From positions 248,001-312,000 of the forward strand of contig NC_089178.1 of assembly GCF_947507565.1 (NCBI RefSeq): a stretch of DNA of 64,000 bases, read 5' to 3'. Source of the stretch: Oscarella lobularis. Lineage: Eukaryota; Porifera; Homoscleromorpha; Homosclerophorida; Oscarellidae. The notes below the pieces were generated by a model. The model was not told the origin of the DNA, did not search any database, and was given only the letters and a program-made list of their open reading frames with translations. The translations under genes and the position numbers were made by a program. This document shows, in pieces, positions 1-12,926 of the stretch. Position 1 is the stretch's first letter; the number at the start of each line of letters is the position of its first letter.

Positions 1-427
1 ACGGAAGACGTGACGCAAAAGGTTCGAGGCGCATGTTAAACGGAGGGTATAATGTGAACGGGCTTTTTCGCGGTTGCAGTTCAAGGATGCCGAAATCCAG
101 TGCTGCAAAGCAATTACTCATTCCGTGGCAACGCAGACGGAAAGCGAAGACTTGATTCCATCGACGGGCTCCGTTCGCGAGACAACGGAGCAGTGCGTCC
201 CAATGGCACACGGAGCAATCGATGCCGACGTTGAACACGTGGAAATGACGGCCACGTTATCGCGAATTATTCGAACTCGGGAGGGCCTAGTGCGGGAAAC
301 AGTCATCAGGCAACTGCTAAGAAAGTAGGCCATGGAAGTGAGACTCTCGGCTGACTGATTTTTTTCCTCTTCCTCTAGCTCATCTTCGGATCGACAACAG
401 GATACGAAAGACGTAAGCTGTATTTAG
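1..427 (+). CDS. 3' end of an unidentified gene (partial)
   Basis: A splice acceptor (pyrimidine stretch then gttgcag) ends at 79 and opens an exon in phase 0, beginning FKDAEIQCCKA. This exon reads to about 325. From there it either stops directly at the tag around 326-328, or splices at gtaggc to an acceptor near 378 and ends at the tag at 425-427 after a short Ser/Asp/Gln-rich tail. Bases 1-21 could be the end of the preceding exon. The exon carries SVATQTE, which resembles the TQT motif bound by dynein light chain LC8. No domain was recognised, and the 5' part lies outside the window. Confidence 0.5.
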
Positions 428-527
428 CAAACAATCACCCTCCCTTCCCTCCCCCCCTCCCGTGCCAACCTCTCCTCCCAATCCAAAAAGTGCAAATATT
501 CGCACACGTCAATTCCTATCCTCCCTA

Positions 528-533
528 TTTATT
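528..533 (-). terminator. polyadenylation signal of the laminin gene
   Basis: AATAAA on the minus strand (tttatt on +), about 70 nt beyond the laminin stop codon. The space from 428 to 603 otherwise holds only 3' untranslated sequence of the two convergent genes. Confidence 0.5.
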
Positions 534-603
534 CACTAAAAGCTATAACCCAAAAATCCCCCAAAAAAAAGAAGCAGACAACGTTTGAGTCGTTGAACGA
601 GAC

Positions 604-3600
604 CTACGTGCTACACGTGGAGTGGAAGAGAGCCTTGCGTTCAATATCGGCCAAGAGAGCGTCGATTTCGTTTTCATACTCTCCCGTCTGGCTCTCCAAC
701 TTCTCGATCTCTTCGTCGTTCTTCTTCACGGACTTTTCGAATTCTGGCAGCAAGAAGGCGTCGTTGATAAACATCTCAACGTTCTTTTCTACGGCGACTC
801 TGACATACCTTTTATTTCGTTTGCCTTGTCAGTAACTCTTTTGAGCGTCTCGTCGGCATCCTTCTTCAACTCGGCAGCGTCAGCAGATTTCTTTCTCAAG
901 TTCTCAATAGCCCGATCGAGGCTCTCACGAAATCGTGCAAGTTCATCTTCTAAGTCATGTAAATCCTAGACCAACTCATCTTCCTCGACTGATTTAACAG
1001 AGATTCGTCATTTTCTTACCTCAGAGGTGGCTCTTATTTGCTGCCTGGCACTCGAAGCCTCTTTCTCCGCCGAGGCCAGATTCTGCTCGTTCGCGTCCGC
1101 CTGAGCAGTGGCCGCTGCTATTTCATTCTCGGTGGTGTTTGCGTCGGTCCATGCCTTTTGCATTGCGGCGTTGAGTGCGACCAAGTTGGCTTCAGCGCTG
1201 GCTATTTCACCGTCGGCTCTCGTCTTTATCGCTTCAGCGCGTTTAAGGAAAGTTGATGAGGTGTTCTGATGGCCTTTGGCTGTAGCCAGTTGAGCTTCCA
1301 CTTCTTTGGCTTTTGCCAAGAGCTCCTCAGCGTTTCGACTATAAAAAGTGTGATATACAACTAAGTGCGCAATATATCCGTTATCTTACTTCGCTTCTTC
1401 GGCTCGACTTCGAGCGCGACTGATGTTTTCCAATTCTTCCGTCCAAGTTTCGAGATTCGCTATGTTCATTTTGATGAGTTGAATGGTTGCGTTGATCTTG
1501 GTAATCACATTCTGGAATTCTTCTCGGCTCACGTGTTCCAAACCTGAAATGTCGCCAATCGCACGCCTGATGTCAGAAAGAACTTTCGATTCTCTATCCC
1601 AAAAACTTGACATTTTATTGAGCACTTTGGTGGCATTTTGGCTGATTTCGCTAGCAACTTTTTGAGAACTTACACCTCGACTTTGCGCATCAGCAGCAAT
1701 TTCATCCGCTCTCCTAATATCGTCAGACGCTATAGACAACTCGCCCATTATCTGGGACAATAGAAGAAGCGTCTCATTAGCAAACGTTTTTGCCATGTCG
1801 GCGCGCTGCTGAGCCAGCATGGTTGCATTTGCAGCGCCTGAGCAAGTGGGTCCTCCACCACAGTAACCACAATTCACTCCACCGCAAGGATCACAAGAAG
1901 ACGAACTCAAAGGCTTTCCGCAAAGATCACGCTCTGCTTCACGGACTATTCGATCGTAGTCCTCCAACGTCATTTCAGCTTCAGAAAGCCGTCTGTTATT
2001 AACAGCTTGCTGATCGTCAAACGTTTTATTGACCAAATCATTGGCAATATTTTTTTGTTTTTCCGCCTCAGCCATCGTACCCTTCTCCGCATCGTCAACG
2101 GCCTTCTCAGCCGTTTCGGACCTGTTCTGTGCAGCTTTCAACTCATTCAAAATGCCTTCTAGCGTCGTCGCCTCAACAAGCGTCATGTTGTCCCTGAGCT
2201 CTCTGATTTCATCTTGAACGTCAACCAAAAGTTGAGCAAGCTCGTCCAGTTTCGTGCTAGAACCGTTCGTCTTTATTGCTACTTGTTTCACCGTGACCTC
2301 GACCTTGCCGATGCGACGTCGGATAGAATCCAGCTCGCCTTCAGTGAAATTGATCCAAGACGTGAAATTATTCGCAATTCGGAGCAGAACGTTTCGATCC
2401 GTTGCATTTAGGATTGCCGACACGTTGGCCAGCTTTTTCTCCATATCGCTGAATTCGTCCTCGAAGCCTGTCACCGAGCCGCTCGTCGTTATTTGATTTG
2501 CGTACGCTGTCAGATTGTCAATTCTGTCGCGAATGCGATCCAGTTCGGCGCTCCACGTGTCAAAGCATTCCCCGCACGGTTCACAGGACGGGAGAATACC
2601 GGACGTTCCCTCTCGACAGCGATCACAACGAGATCCAACGACGTTCGTTTTACACAAGCACTCGCCTGTACCTGCATTGCATACGTCGGGAAGAGAGCCA
2701 TCCCCATCACAGTCACACGCTTTGAAGAGGGGGAAAAAAAGAGGTGAATGCCGAGGTAAAAATGAAAAAATATGCCTTCTGCTCAATTACCTTGGCAACC
2801 AGTCGTTGAATAATTCCAGAAGCCGGTCTGGCACAAGCAGCAGCGTATATCGTCTACTCCACCTATATTGGGCTGGCATTGGCAATTGCCTGTGTCCTGA
2901 GAAGCGAATTCACAGCATAGAAAGGAATAAAGTGCTCAAGCCTACCATGTCGCACTGAGTGCTGGTTGCTCCTTCGCAGCAAAGACAGGGAACGCAGCCT
3001 CGGCCGTCCTTGAATCCCCAATGATTCGGCAGACACGAGCTGCACGTGCGACCCTCAACGCCGAGTTTACACCGACATTGGCCTGTGTTCTTGTCGCATA
3101 TCGAACTCTCGGACCCCATCTCGTCACACTCGCACGCTAAAGACAAAGACTAAGAAAGAGCAACAAAGCCAACCCATTAGCTCTTACGTCGGCATTCCTG
3201 TCGACTAGCATTCCCATAAAAGCCGTCTTGACAAACTTCACACTGCCGACCGGTCGTATTATACAAGCACGTCTTGCACTCGCCTGTCTCCTTGTCGCAA
3301 TTCTCCAAGATGCCCGGTGGACCGTTTCCATTGCAGAGGCAATTGAAACAGCCGCCGCCCTCGCGCCACGGCTGTCCATAGTATCCAACGTCGCACTCGT
3401 CGCACTTGCAACCGACGTAGCCTTGCTGGCAATTGCATCGAACCGGGCAGTCTTCGTCGTCTCTCACCTCCTCGCACGTGTCCGCAAACCGATTTCCGCT
3501 CGCTTCGCCGGGACACTGGCACGGAAGACACGAGCCTCGTCTCGCATCTCCATAGAAGCCGGGTTTGCAGCTATCGCAAAGCGGGCCTTCCGTGTTATCC

Positions 3601-6600
3601 CGGCAGTCTACGCACTCCCTCGTCACCGGATCGCACTTGGTCGAATGACGGAAGCAGAAGCAGGGAACGCAGACGTCGAACGGGCCGCCGTCGCGCGTGT
3701 ATCCGTCGGCGCACCGATCGCACGTTCGCCCGGCTTGACTCGCCGGACATTCGCACTGCTCGACGTGAGTCACGAGTTCGCCGCCGTTCGACACGTTGAC
3801 GGCGATCTCCAAACGAACTCCACTAATCGCTTGAATCATTGCGGCACGAGGATAGCCTTCCTCGTATCGCGTAGCGATCTGGATTTCATCGATTTGCAGC
3901 AGAAGTTGATTTAGTTCTGAGCTGGATATATCGTTGCCCGTCATTCGGCCGCGCGACCACGCACCTTCGCGAAGAGGAACCTAGATCCAAGTCGTCAACA
4001 TTTTGCCTGTTTTGCACCAACTAAGAAAGTTCACGCACCGTGTACAATGTCCACGTTTCAGAGGGCGGCGGATCTAGAATGTGGAACGCGCGAACGCTCG
4101 GGTCGCCGTTGCGACGGAATTGAACGTAGGACATTGGCGGAGGCGCGTCGGACGGAACGGACGCATTTTGGCGAAGACTGAACCGAAATTCGCGCGTATA
4201 AGCCGTATTCTTGTTGCCAAGAAACTTCGACGGAGCAACCCAAATCACAAAGTCTTTTCCACTATCAGGAATTCCAAGCAAGTGTCGCCTTTGTGTGAGA
4301 GAGAGAGAATTATGTATAAGTAAGGCAAACCTGCACTAAAATCTCTTACTCGGCATTCCACTGCACTTCTCCCCGCGTCAACGTCCACCCGTCATTGTCA
4401 TCCGGTGATCCAAAGCCGCTCACAACTGCCGAACGGTACCATCCGTCCGAACGATTGCACTTGACGTCGAACGTGTTGCAGAAGCACTTTTGGCAGCCTG
4501 TCGACAGACCGGGATTGATGAAGCTGTTCGGCGAGCACTGATCGCACTTTCGTCCCGTCACGCCGTCGCGGCACGTGCACTGGCCCGTCTCGTCGCATTC
4601 TCGTCCGACGCTGCCGCCTTCGTTGCAATTGCAAGCGACGCAACCGGACGCGGAGAAATTGTAGAATCCCGATGAACATTGCGAGCATTTCGATCCGGTG
4701 ACGCCGGGACGACAAGTGCAGTCGCCGTCCGGACTGCCGCCGCATTCCAGCGACGCCGAGCCAATCGGATCGCAATTGCACGCCGTGCACGTCTTCGTTT
4801 GACGATCGAGATAGGAAAATTGCTCGCAGTTGTCACAACGATCACCCGTCCGGCCTTCAATGCACGGACACTGACCGGTAGCGGCGTCGCAGAATAGACT
4901 CATACTGCCGGCAGGGTCGCAGTTGCACGCTACGCAAAAAAACAAACGGACACCATTAGTCCACTTTTCCGTCCATTGAGAATTTTCCCCCACCTAAGCA
5001 TCCGAATGCCGAAAAGGAGTGAAAGCCGGGTTGGCACGTGTCGCAACGTCGGCCCCCCACTCCCGGCTTGCAGTTGCACTGTCCTTCAAATGACCAGCAG
5101 ATGGGAGAGTTCGATCCGACGCTGTTGCAGTCGCACGCTAACGAAAGAGCACGCATATTTACGCATTGGCTATCCCTTTTCGCCGCGTCAACTCACGAAT
5201 AGCGCCGTCGTTCAGAACGGCGGACATGGAGAACATAAGGCGTTCGCATATGATGCTTCGATTCGAGTGCATCGACACGCGAAGACGAGACTCGTAACAG
5301 TCAGCCCTGTCCCATTGATCGCCGAGCTTAGTGCCATTGAAAATTTCAATGGAGTTCACGGACGGAAGGAGAACGACCTGCAAGAAAAAAAATCATATAT
5401 ATAATCATCGTACAGTAAGTCAGTACAAAATATAAACCATCATACCGAATCAATAAGAGTGGATTTGCCTCCCGTTCCTTCGCTCTTAGTAAAGCTAACG
5501 TCGATTCTGTAGCGTTCCTTCGCCAGAAGGCAAGTGGTGACAGGCGAGAGAGCAATGCCCTCGCCCTCAACGGCGGGCATTGGGAGGGAGATCTCGTGAA
5601 CGACTCCCGGGGTTTCTAATTGGCAAGTGGGATGGGCATCAGCCATCACGCCGCCATTCAAGAACCCAGTGGATTCAGGAATGTGAGTGATGGTGACTAG
5701 GGCTTCTCCATCTTCCTGAATAATTAAAAAGGCCGATGGCTATTCTTGTCTCTGCGACCTTCTAATGCTTACGGATGCCTCGTATCGTATCATGACGTTA
5801 TACGGCATCGTCTTGGATATATTTTGCACGGTGAACGAGAAAGAGCCGCCCGATGGTGTGAGCAGAAAGCCGTGACCAGTCCACGTCACGTCGCCCGTGA
5901 CCATCCTCTGTTCGACGCTCACCTAGATAATGGGATGATGATGGCTTAGATCTACTGTAAAAGTTCGCTCACGAGTGGTCCAAGCTGAGCGTATTCAGCT
6001 TCGAGAACAAACTGATCGATGTTCTGGAAATAGTAGCCAGGCCACACATTCGTGCATTTCTGCGTGTGAATATTGTCTCGGCACTGGCACTGGCCTGATA
6101 CAGGATTGCAAACGGGATCCAATGCGCCGCCGGGATCGCAATCGCACGCAGCGCAACCCTCCGCATTCGATCGAGCCAAATCAAAGTAACCGGGCTGGAA
6201 GGAAGAGTTATTATAGAAATAAATTTAAAAAAAACGTTCTCAGCCAGCTTACCATGCATTCGTCACATTGCCTTCCAGTCACAAAAAGCTTGCAATTGCA
6301 TCTCCCCGTGAACATATTGCAAACGATGCTCTCAAGCTGAGTTCCAGCAGTGTAGCATTCGCAGTCTGAGCAGAGAGCATAAGAGTAGCGTCAACGTCGT
6401 CGCGTTTCGTGTATAAGGAGTACCTTGGCATCCCTTCGGATTGGAGTCGGTTAGATTCCACGTTCCCTCCCTGCAAACGTCGCACGTGCGACCGAAGAGA
6501 TTCTCCTTGCACTCGCAATCGCCAAGTAGAATGCCTTGAGCCGAGTTCGACGCCTGCGCGCATCTACCGCTGCCTTTCGAACCGAGCCGATCGCAATCGC

Positions 6601-8441
6601 AAGCTGATAAAAAAAAAGAACACGAAAAGAGTAAAACACGTACCGCGGCTTTCTCTCCTTTCTCTTACGTCGACATCGGTCCTTGTCGACGAGCAGCTTT
6701 CCCGGACCGGGATAATAGCCGCTGCGGCATTCTTCGCACTGATTGCCGGCTGTATTGTCTCGGCAGTCGACGCAGACGCCGCCGTCCGTACGCCCACTAC
6801 TCTCATAAACGTCCAGATCAAAAACGCACCTGTCGGCGTGGCCAAAACATTGGCACTCTGGACACAATAGAAAATGAGGAACGTCAATTTCGACGTGCAG
6901 ATGTTAGGCTCACGTTTGCATTCGCCGCCGGGCGTCCACGGTACGCTGTTGTAGAGCGGCTTGCAGCGCTCGCAACTGTCGCCTTCCGTGTTCTCCGTGC
7001 AAGCGCATTTGCCAAAAATCTGCACACACACCCCCGCCGCGGCGGCGAAGAATAACGAAAAAGCCACGACGTCTTTCATATCCTCTCACCATAGAATCCT
7101 TATATTGCTCACTGTAGACAATTCCCTCGACGGGCACGCATTTGGTCGCGTGGCCAAAGCACTCGCACTGACCGCGCACTGTCCAATCGTAGACGGCGTA
7201 GTGATATTTGTTGACTACGTCTTCGCTCGGATCGACTCCCTCGTCGCCGAAGCGAGTGAGTTTATCGAGTCGAATCCGAAGGTTCGTCACGCTCAGGTGA
7301 TCCAAAACGGAACGCGCGTATGGATCGTCGAGTTGGATCGCCGCGGGAAGGGCGGAGAAAACCACCTAGAAAAGAGAAAGGGGGGGGGGACGAGTGGGAT
7401 CATAAGTGTTGTGGCTTTGTCTGTCCTAATCATGCAAATCTAATGACGCCGGCCCACGCGAAAGGAACGGAGAGGGAATTTCTCGAAACGACCGGCGAAA
7501 TTGACAGAGAAATGCCCTTTTCGCGCGTTGACGTCTTCGAGGCGCGACGACACGCGATAGGCAATGCGATCAGCGGCGAGCGGAATGTACACAAAGCCAC
7601 CTGCTCGTTCGATTGTTCGCTAAAGCAAACAAAGGAACAAGGGCAGTTCGACCACTCTTGTTTCCCTAGGCTATTGACGCGCGAGAAACGGTCTGAAATC
7701 GATCGGAAAAAGCGGGGAAGCACGCGTAGGAGAGAACGAAATCCGATACGACCAATGCAGGAGAGTATCGTGGCTAGCCTAGACTCTCTCCTTCCTTCTA
7801 GGAAAAGAGGCTCTATGAGTCTCACCTCGCCGAGAGTCGATGGTGCGACGTCGGAGTATTTGCTCGTACACACAACTTCGGTGAGCGATATTCGATCGTT
7901 CGGATTCTTGTCGGGCAAACCGTACTGCTTCAGGCAATCTTCGGCGAAATACTGATAGGCGACCCACGTACGACCGAAATCGTTCGATTTCTCGAGCACC
8001 ATCGCCGCCGGTCGATGGCTACGAAACTTCAACACCATGTAGGTGAAGGTGAACGCCGTCTCAAAGTCGAGACGAACGTCGACGCGATCGACGTCGTTCT
8101 CCGCCTGCCACCACGTCGTCGGCGTTCGAGATTCGGGATCGATCATAAATTGAGCCGGATGGCGAAGGTCCGCTTTCGAATCGTCGCACATGTAGCAGTC
8201 GGTGTTGCCGAGGATGCAATATTTGGCGGGACCGTCGATGCCGCATGTCGACGTCGCCGTTATGTTTCGACCCAAGGCGAGATTGCCCGTCGTGATCGAC
8301 GCTATTCCTGTGTGAGCGATTTCATCGCGACCTATCGGAAGTTGTGTCTATTTCGCGTGAACCTGCCACTTGCGCTCTCCCTAGCGCGACGATAGCGCCG
8401 AGTGATAGAGAAGCGAGCAGAAGGCGATACAGAGCCATCAT
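604..8441 (-). CDS. laminin beta-type chain with an extra laminin IV type A domain
   Basis: Secreted basement-membrane chain. It starts at ATGATG (8441) with a signal peptide (MALYRLLLASLSLG...), followed by an intron. Next come a laminin N-terminal domain (ITATSTCG, TTWWQ, KFRSHRPAAM, about 8310-7130), laminin EGF repeats, a beta-type LF domain (GYYFQNIDQFVLEAE near 6030, ending about 5160), more LE repeats, a type-A domain IV (VAPSKFLGN, about 4430-3800), a further LE array (3780-2590) and a long coiled coil (2580-604). The coiled coil includes a Cys-rich knob (CDPCGGVNCGYCGG, near 1900-1840), as in beta chains. The protein ends ...LFHSTCST, with the Cys that usually links beta to gamma chains. 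The N-terminal and LF domains look like laminin beta. A type-A domain IV belongs normally to alpha and gamma chains, so the architecture is mosaic. Introns are mostly short, with one of about 450 bp at 7366-7825. Confidence 0.9.
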
Positions 8442-8897
8442 CCCACTAACGCGACCGCCTCTGCGAAAATGCTCGTTCTATAGGGCCTAATCTATTCCAC
8501 TCGGGCCTCTATCTAATTCACGCGGTTAGCCGCTCGACCAATCAACGCTGTCGTCTCCGGCACCGCGGCACGTGCAGCCCTAGCGCGCGCAACAAAAGCT
8601 GAATTTTCGGTCGACTACGATCGACGCGGCTATAAAATCGCAATGGATAGCCAGACGCGCAAGCGAGTAAAAAACGTTTACAAGCATTTTGCACGTGCTT
8701 TAGCGTGCGTCTGGCACGAATTTTTGCAGGTCGCTATATCCCGTACAGTCAACTCCTGTCCTCGGGTTCCCCAAAAGCGAGTCGCTAGTATCGCTTTTAC
8801 GCTCGTAGTCGCTTCGATATTCTCGAACACGGAAGCGACGTATAAATCGTTCGACAGACCTTCCGCCAAGTTGGAGCGAACGTCGTTTTTCCCCGCG
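8442..8897. promoter_or_regulatory. divergent intergenic region between laminin and BRPF
   Basis: A 456-bp stretch between two divergent start codons. The BRPF side has a TATA box (8631-8638). No clear core element was recognised on the laminin side. An ATG at 8643 lies only 5 bp after the TATA box and is therefore unlikely to be transcribed. Confidence 0.5.
8631..8638 (+). promoter_or_regulatory. TATA box for BRPF
   Basis: tataaaat in a GC-rich surround (cgcggctataaaatcg). Transcription would start about 25-30 nt downstream, near 8660, which argues for translation from 8898 rather than from 8643. Confidence 0.55.
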
Positions 8898-9918
8898 ATG
8901 GCAGCCCAAGCGCGAGCGATTATCCAAGCGTTCAAAGCCCAGAAACGACCGCCGTACGAGTGCCCGCTCTGTCACAAAATCTATAAGAGTTTCTCGGGCG
9001 CCGAATACCACGTCACGCGAACGCAACACAACGAAGACGGCTCCGTACCGCCGAAAGCGACTCCATCGCGCGGCGGCGCGACGTCGACGCCGCGCAGTCA
9101 AAAACAGAAGCGCAAACGACGCGGCTTCGGCTACGCTTCAGGGCAGGGAACCACGCCAGCACGTCCACCCGTCTCGCCGTCGACAAAAACGCCGATCGCG
9201 CGTAAGGAACCGCTCTCCTACGCCGATTCGCTTCGCTTCGTTCAATTCGAGCTATTCGACGTCGACGCGATCATCGAAAAATGGCCCATCGACGACGCAA
9301 TGGATGCGACGATCGAGAACGGTAAAACAACGAGCGGGAAGGAGAAGGAGGAGGAAGCGAAGGAGGAGGAGACTCAAAATGGCGACGGGGAGAGGTCCGA
9401 GAGCGCGGCCACTCCCGAAGCACCAGAGAGACGAACGAAAGACGAAGAAACCGAAGCGCCCGAAATCGAATCGAGCGACGACCGCATCGCGCCGAAAAGC
9501 GACGCCATCGAATCGAACGGAATCGAAAACGACGCGACGAAGCTCCAAACGCGTTCGGACGAGAACGAAAACGAATCGATCGTCGCCGTTGCCGCTGCCG
9601 CCGCCGCCTCTCCTCTCGTCGTCGTCGACGACGAAGACGACGGCGGCAAAGTCGTCATAGCGCCCGAAACGCCTCGTCGAACGCCGAAAGTGCGCCGACG
9701 CGTCGCGAAACCGCCGCCGCCGCCGCCGCCGCCGTGCGCGCCCGCGCTACCGACGCCGAGCGTTCGTGCAATCGAACCAATGCGCGGCGGCGAAGAAATC
9801 GCGACGAACGACGACTATCGTTTGTACGTGGAGAAGCCGATCGAAGAACTCGAAGCCGAAGTCGAGTACGACATGGATGAGGAGGATTGCGCTTGGCTCG
9901 GAATGACGAATAGGGAAC

Positions 9919-9997
<79 letters not shown>

Positions 9998-12895
9998 ACG
10001 ACGAGTCGATCCCGTTCCCGAAACCGTTTTCGAGTATCTCATGGATCGATTCGAAAAGGAATCGTTTTTCGATTCGAATCGTCACGGAAATAGCGCGACG
10101 GCGACGGCGGCGACGTCGGTTTCCATGGCAATGGGAGCTACAGACCCGGATGAGAATGCTGTCTGTAGCATCTGCAACGACGGCGAATGTCAAAATAGCA
10201 ACGCGATACTCTTCTGCGACATGTGCAATTTGGCCGTGCATCAGGACTGCTACGGCGTGCCGTACATCCCCGAAGGTCAGTGGCTGTGCCGTCGTTGCCT
10301 TCACTCGCCGTCTCGGCCCGTCGACTGCGCGCTCTGTCCCAACAAAGGCGGCGCGTTCAAGCAGACGGACAACGGGCGCTGGGCTCACGTCGTCTGCGCG
10401 CTGTGGATCCCCGAGTGCGGTTTTGCCAATCCCGTCTTCTTGGAGCCGATCGACGGCGTGCAGGAAATACCGGCGGCGCGTTGGCGACTGAATTGCTGCA
10501 TATGTCGTCGTCGTCAGGGCGCTTGCATTCAGTGCGTGCGAAACAATTGCTACACGGCCTTTCATCCGACGTGTGCTCAACAGGCCGGACTTTATTTGAA
10601 GATCGAGCCAGCTGTCGATGAGATGACGGGTGAGGCGACCGTGCGAAAGGTAGCTCTGTGCGACTTGCACACGATGAAGGGATCTGATGAGGACGGCTGC
10701 GGCGGCGGCGGCGGCGACGCTACAATTGACGGGCCGGATAAACGGGCGGCAATTGCGGAGAAGATTCGAGCGAAAGCGCAGGAAACGTTTAAGAAATCGA
10801 GGAAAATTATGGAGGAAAGGGGGCGACAAGTGACGCCAATTCTATCTGTTCCACACGTTCCGGCTCACAGGTAAAGAAGAAGAAGAAGAACGTAGACAAT
10901 AAAAATATTCTAAATTATCTTCTTTTAATATATTAGACTTGGGAAAATTATTCGTCTTCTGCCTCCCACGCCGAAGAAGATTCACTTCACGAATGCCCTA
11001 TATAACTATTGGATGCTGAAGCGGCAGTCGAGAAGCGGCGTTCCTTTGATTCGTCGGCTCCAGGCGTCGCAACAGGAGAAACAACCCGCCGTCCAAAAAG
11101 ACGTGAGGACGAAGTCATTTTGTTTATTCGTTTGATCTGTGAATCGCGATGCTTTGGTAGTTGAACGACGAAGAAGAAATCAAGGAGTCCAACGAACAAT
11201 GGAAATTGCTTCGACAGGATTTGGACAAGTCGCGACTTCTTCTCGCTTTGATTAAAAAGCGAGAGAAACTCAAGAGAGACATCGTATGACAATAGAGTTC
11301 CGACTAGAACTCGCCTCCCTTGACGACTTCTGTACGTAGATGAACTTGCGAAAGGCGACGATAGAACTTCGCGTTGAACCTCTCGTCCACGTTCTCCGGA
11401 CTGTAGTGAAACAGTTGAAAGACAACGACACGGGACGCGTCTTTGCGAAGCCAGTCTCTCTTCACGTGGTAAGAATTAGATTTAACAGCCAGCATTGGGT
11501 AGAGCAACATGAGCTGTGCACTCTAACCACCGGTCCTATACGTAGTTTTTCATATTTATTGTTTTTTTAGGTGAAGGACTATTTGGAGGTTATTGATCAT
11601 CCTATGGATTTGCAGTCCATCAGCTGGAAAGTGGAGAATCGTCGCTACGTTTGCCTAGACGACTTCGTCGAGGATTTTGATACGATGATCAACAACGCGT
11701 TCACGTACAACGAGAAGGATACGTACTATTTTCGCATGGGCGTCAAAATGCGCGAAACGGGCGCACGAGCGATCATAGCGGCGCGTAACGCCTTGATTCA
11801 GTCGGGTCAAGAAGAAGCGAATCCTCGCTATCTCGTAGAAATTGGTAAGACGGGCGGGCAGGACCTAAAACAACCAAAAAGAAAGGATGTTCGATTTAGA
11901 CGATTCTATTCCTCCCACGGCCGCTCGACCGGATCTCGTCGCGTCCGAGCAGCTGGAAGATTTAAATGAAAAATTACAAGCGGCGGAATCGATTCGTCAC
12001 GAAGGTAACTGAACGTCCCTCAAGCGCGCGACGCCTTGTAACGAATTCGATCGACTTTAGGAGCTCGTCTGCAACGTCTAAAGCAACTCAAAAAGGAACA
12101 TGTATTATTGAAATTGAAGATCACAAAGGAGGTGTGTGCGACGACGGCAAAACATCTCTCGTTCTTACCCTGTAATTTTTCTTTTAGAAAAGTACACCAG
12201 TTAAAATGTCTGAAGTCGCTACGCCCAAATTGAAAAGCAAGACCGATAGTGCCCTCGTTCCAGTCAACGCTCCACTCTCTCCTCCGTTGGAAACGATCAA
12301 TTCTACTCCGTCGACGTCGTCGTTGGCGGGCGCAATTCGAAAGCGACGCTCCTCGGCGCGCGGCGGTGGCGGCGGTGGCGGCGGCGGCGGCAACGAAAGC
12401 AAGAAACTCGAGCTCAACTTTATCGACACCGGTATACGGTTGTGGCGAAAGAAGCAGAAACTCTTGGAAACGGACGAGACGGTTGAACCATTGCCGGCCG
12501 AGGAAGCAATGAGCCGGCGGCGCGACTCTGTCGCCGCCACTGTCAATGGCGACGACGACGACGACGACGACGATGGAAGCGACGACCGCAGCGACGACGG
12601 CAGCGACGAGGCGAACGGGGAAGGGGAAGACCACAAAAACGACGAGGTGATTATTTGCGCTGTGGAGAAGAGTCGTCGGGGACGGCCTCGGAAACATTCG
12701 ATCGACGAGCGACGAGCGTCGGCTAAAAGGCAACGACGCGGGCGAATTGGACGACCTCCGAAGGTAAGGACAAGGCGAACCTCGACGGAATCTGTCGTGT
12801 CGACGGGAAGCTCGCGAATTGGTGGCGAGATATTGGATGATTTGGAGGAAGACGACGGGAAAGAGGAGTTCAGCGGAGTGTCGAATGGGCATCGT

Positions 12896-12926
<31 letters not shown>

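Noticed and set aside
7320-7955. 211-codon plus-strand ORF
   Set aside because: Lies across a laminin intron and LN exon on the opposite strand. No similarity.
8643-8897. Upstream in-frame ATG for BRPF at 8643
   Set aside because: It lies 5 bp after the TATA box, so it would precede the transcription start. BRPF similarity begins right after 8898.
9747-10829. 360-codon minus-strand ORF
   Set aside because: Antisense of the BRPF PHD exon. Its poly-Val/Gly runs are reverse readings of Asp/Pro repeats.
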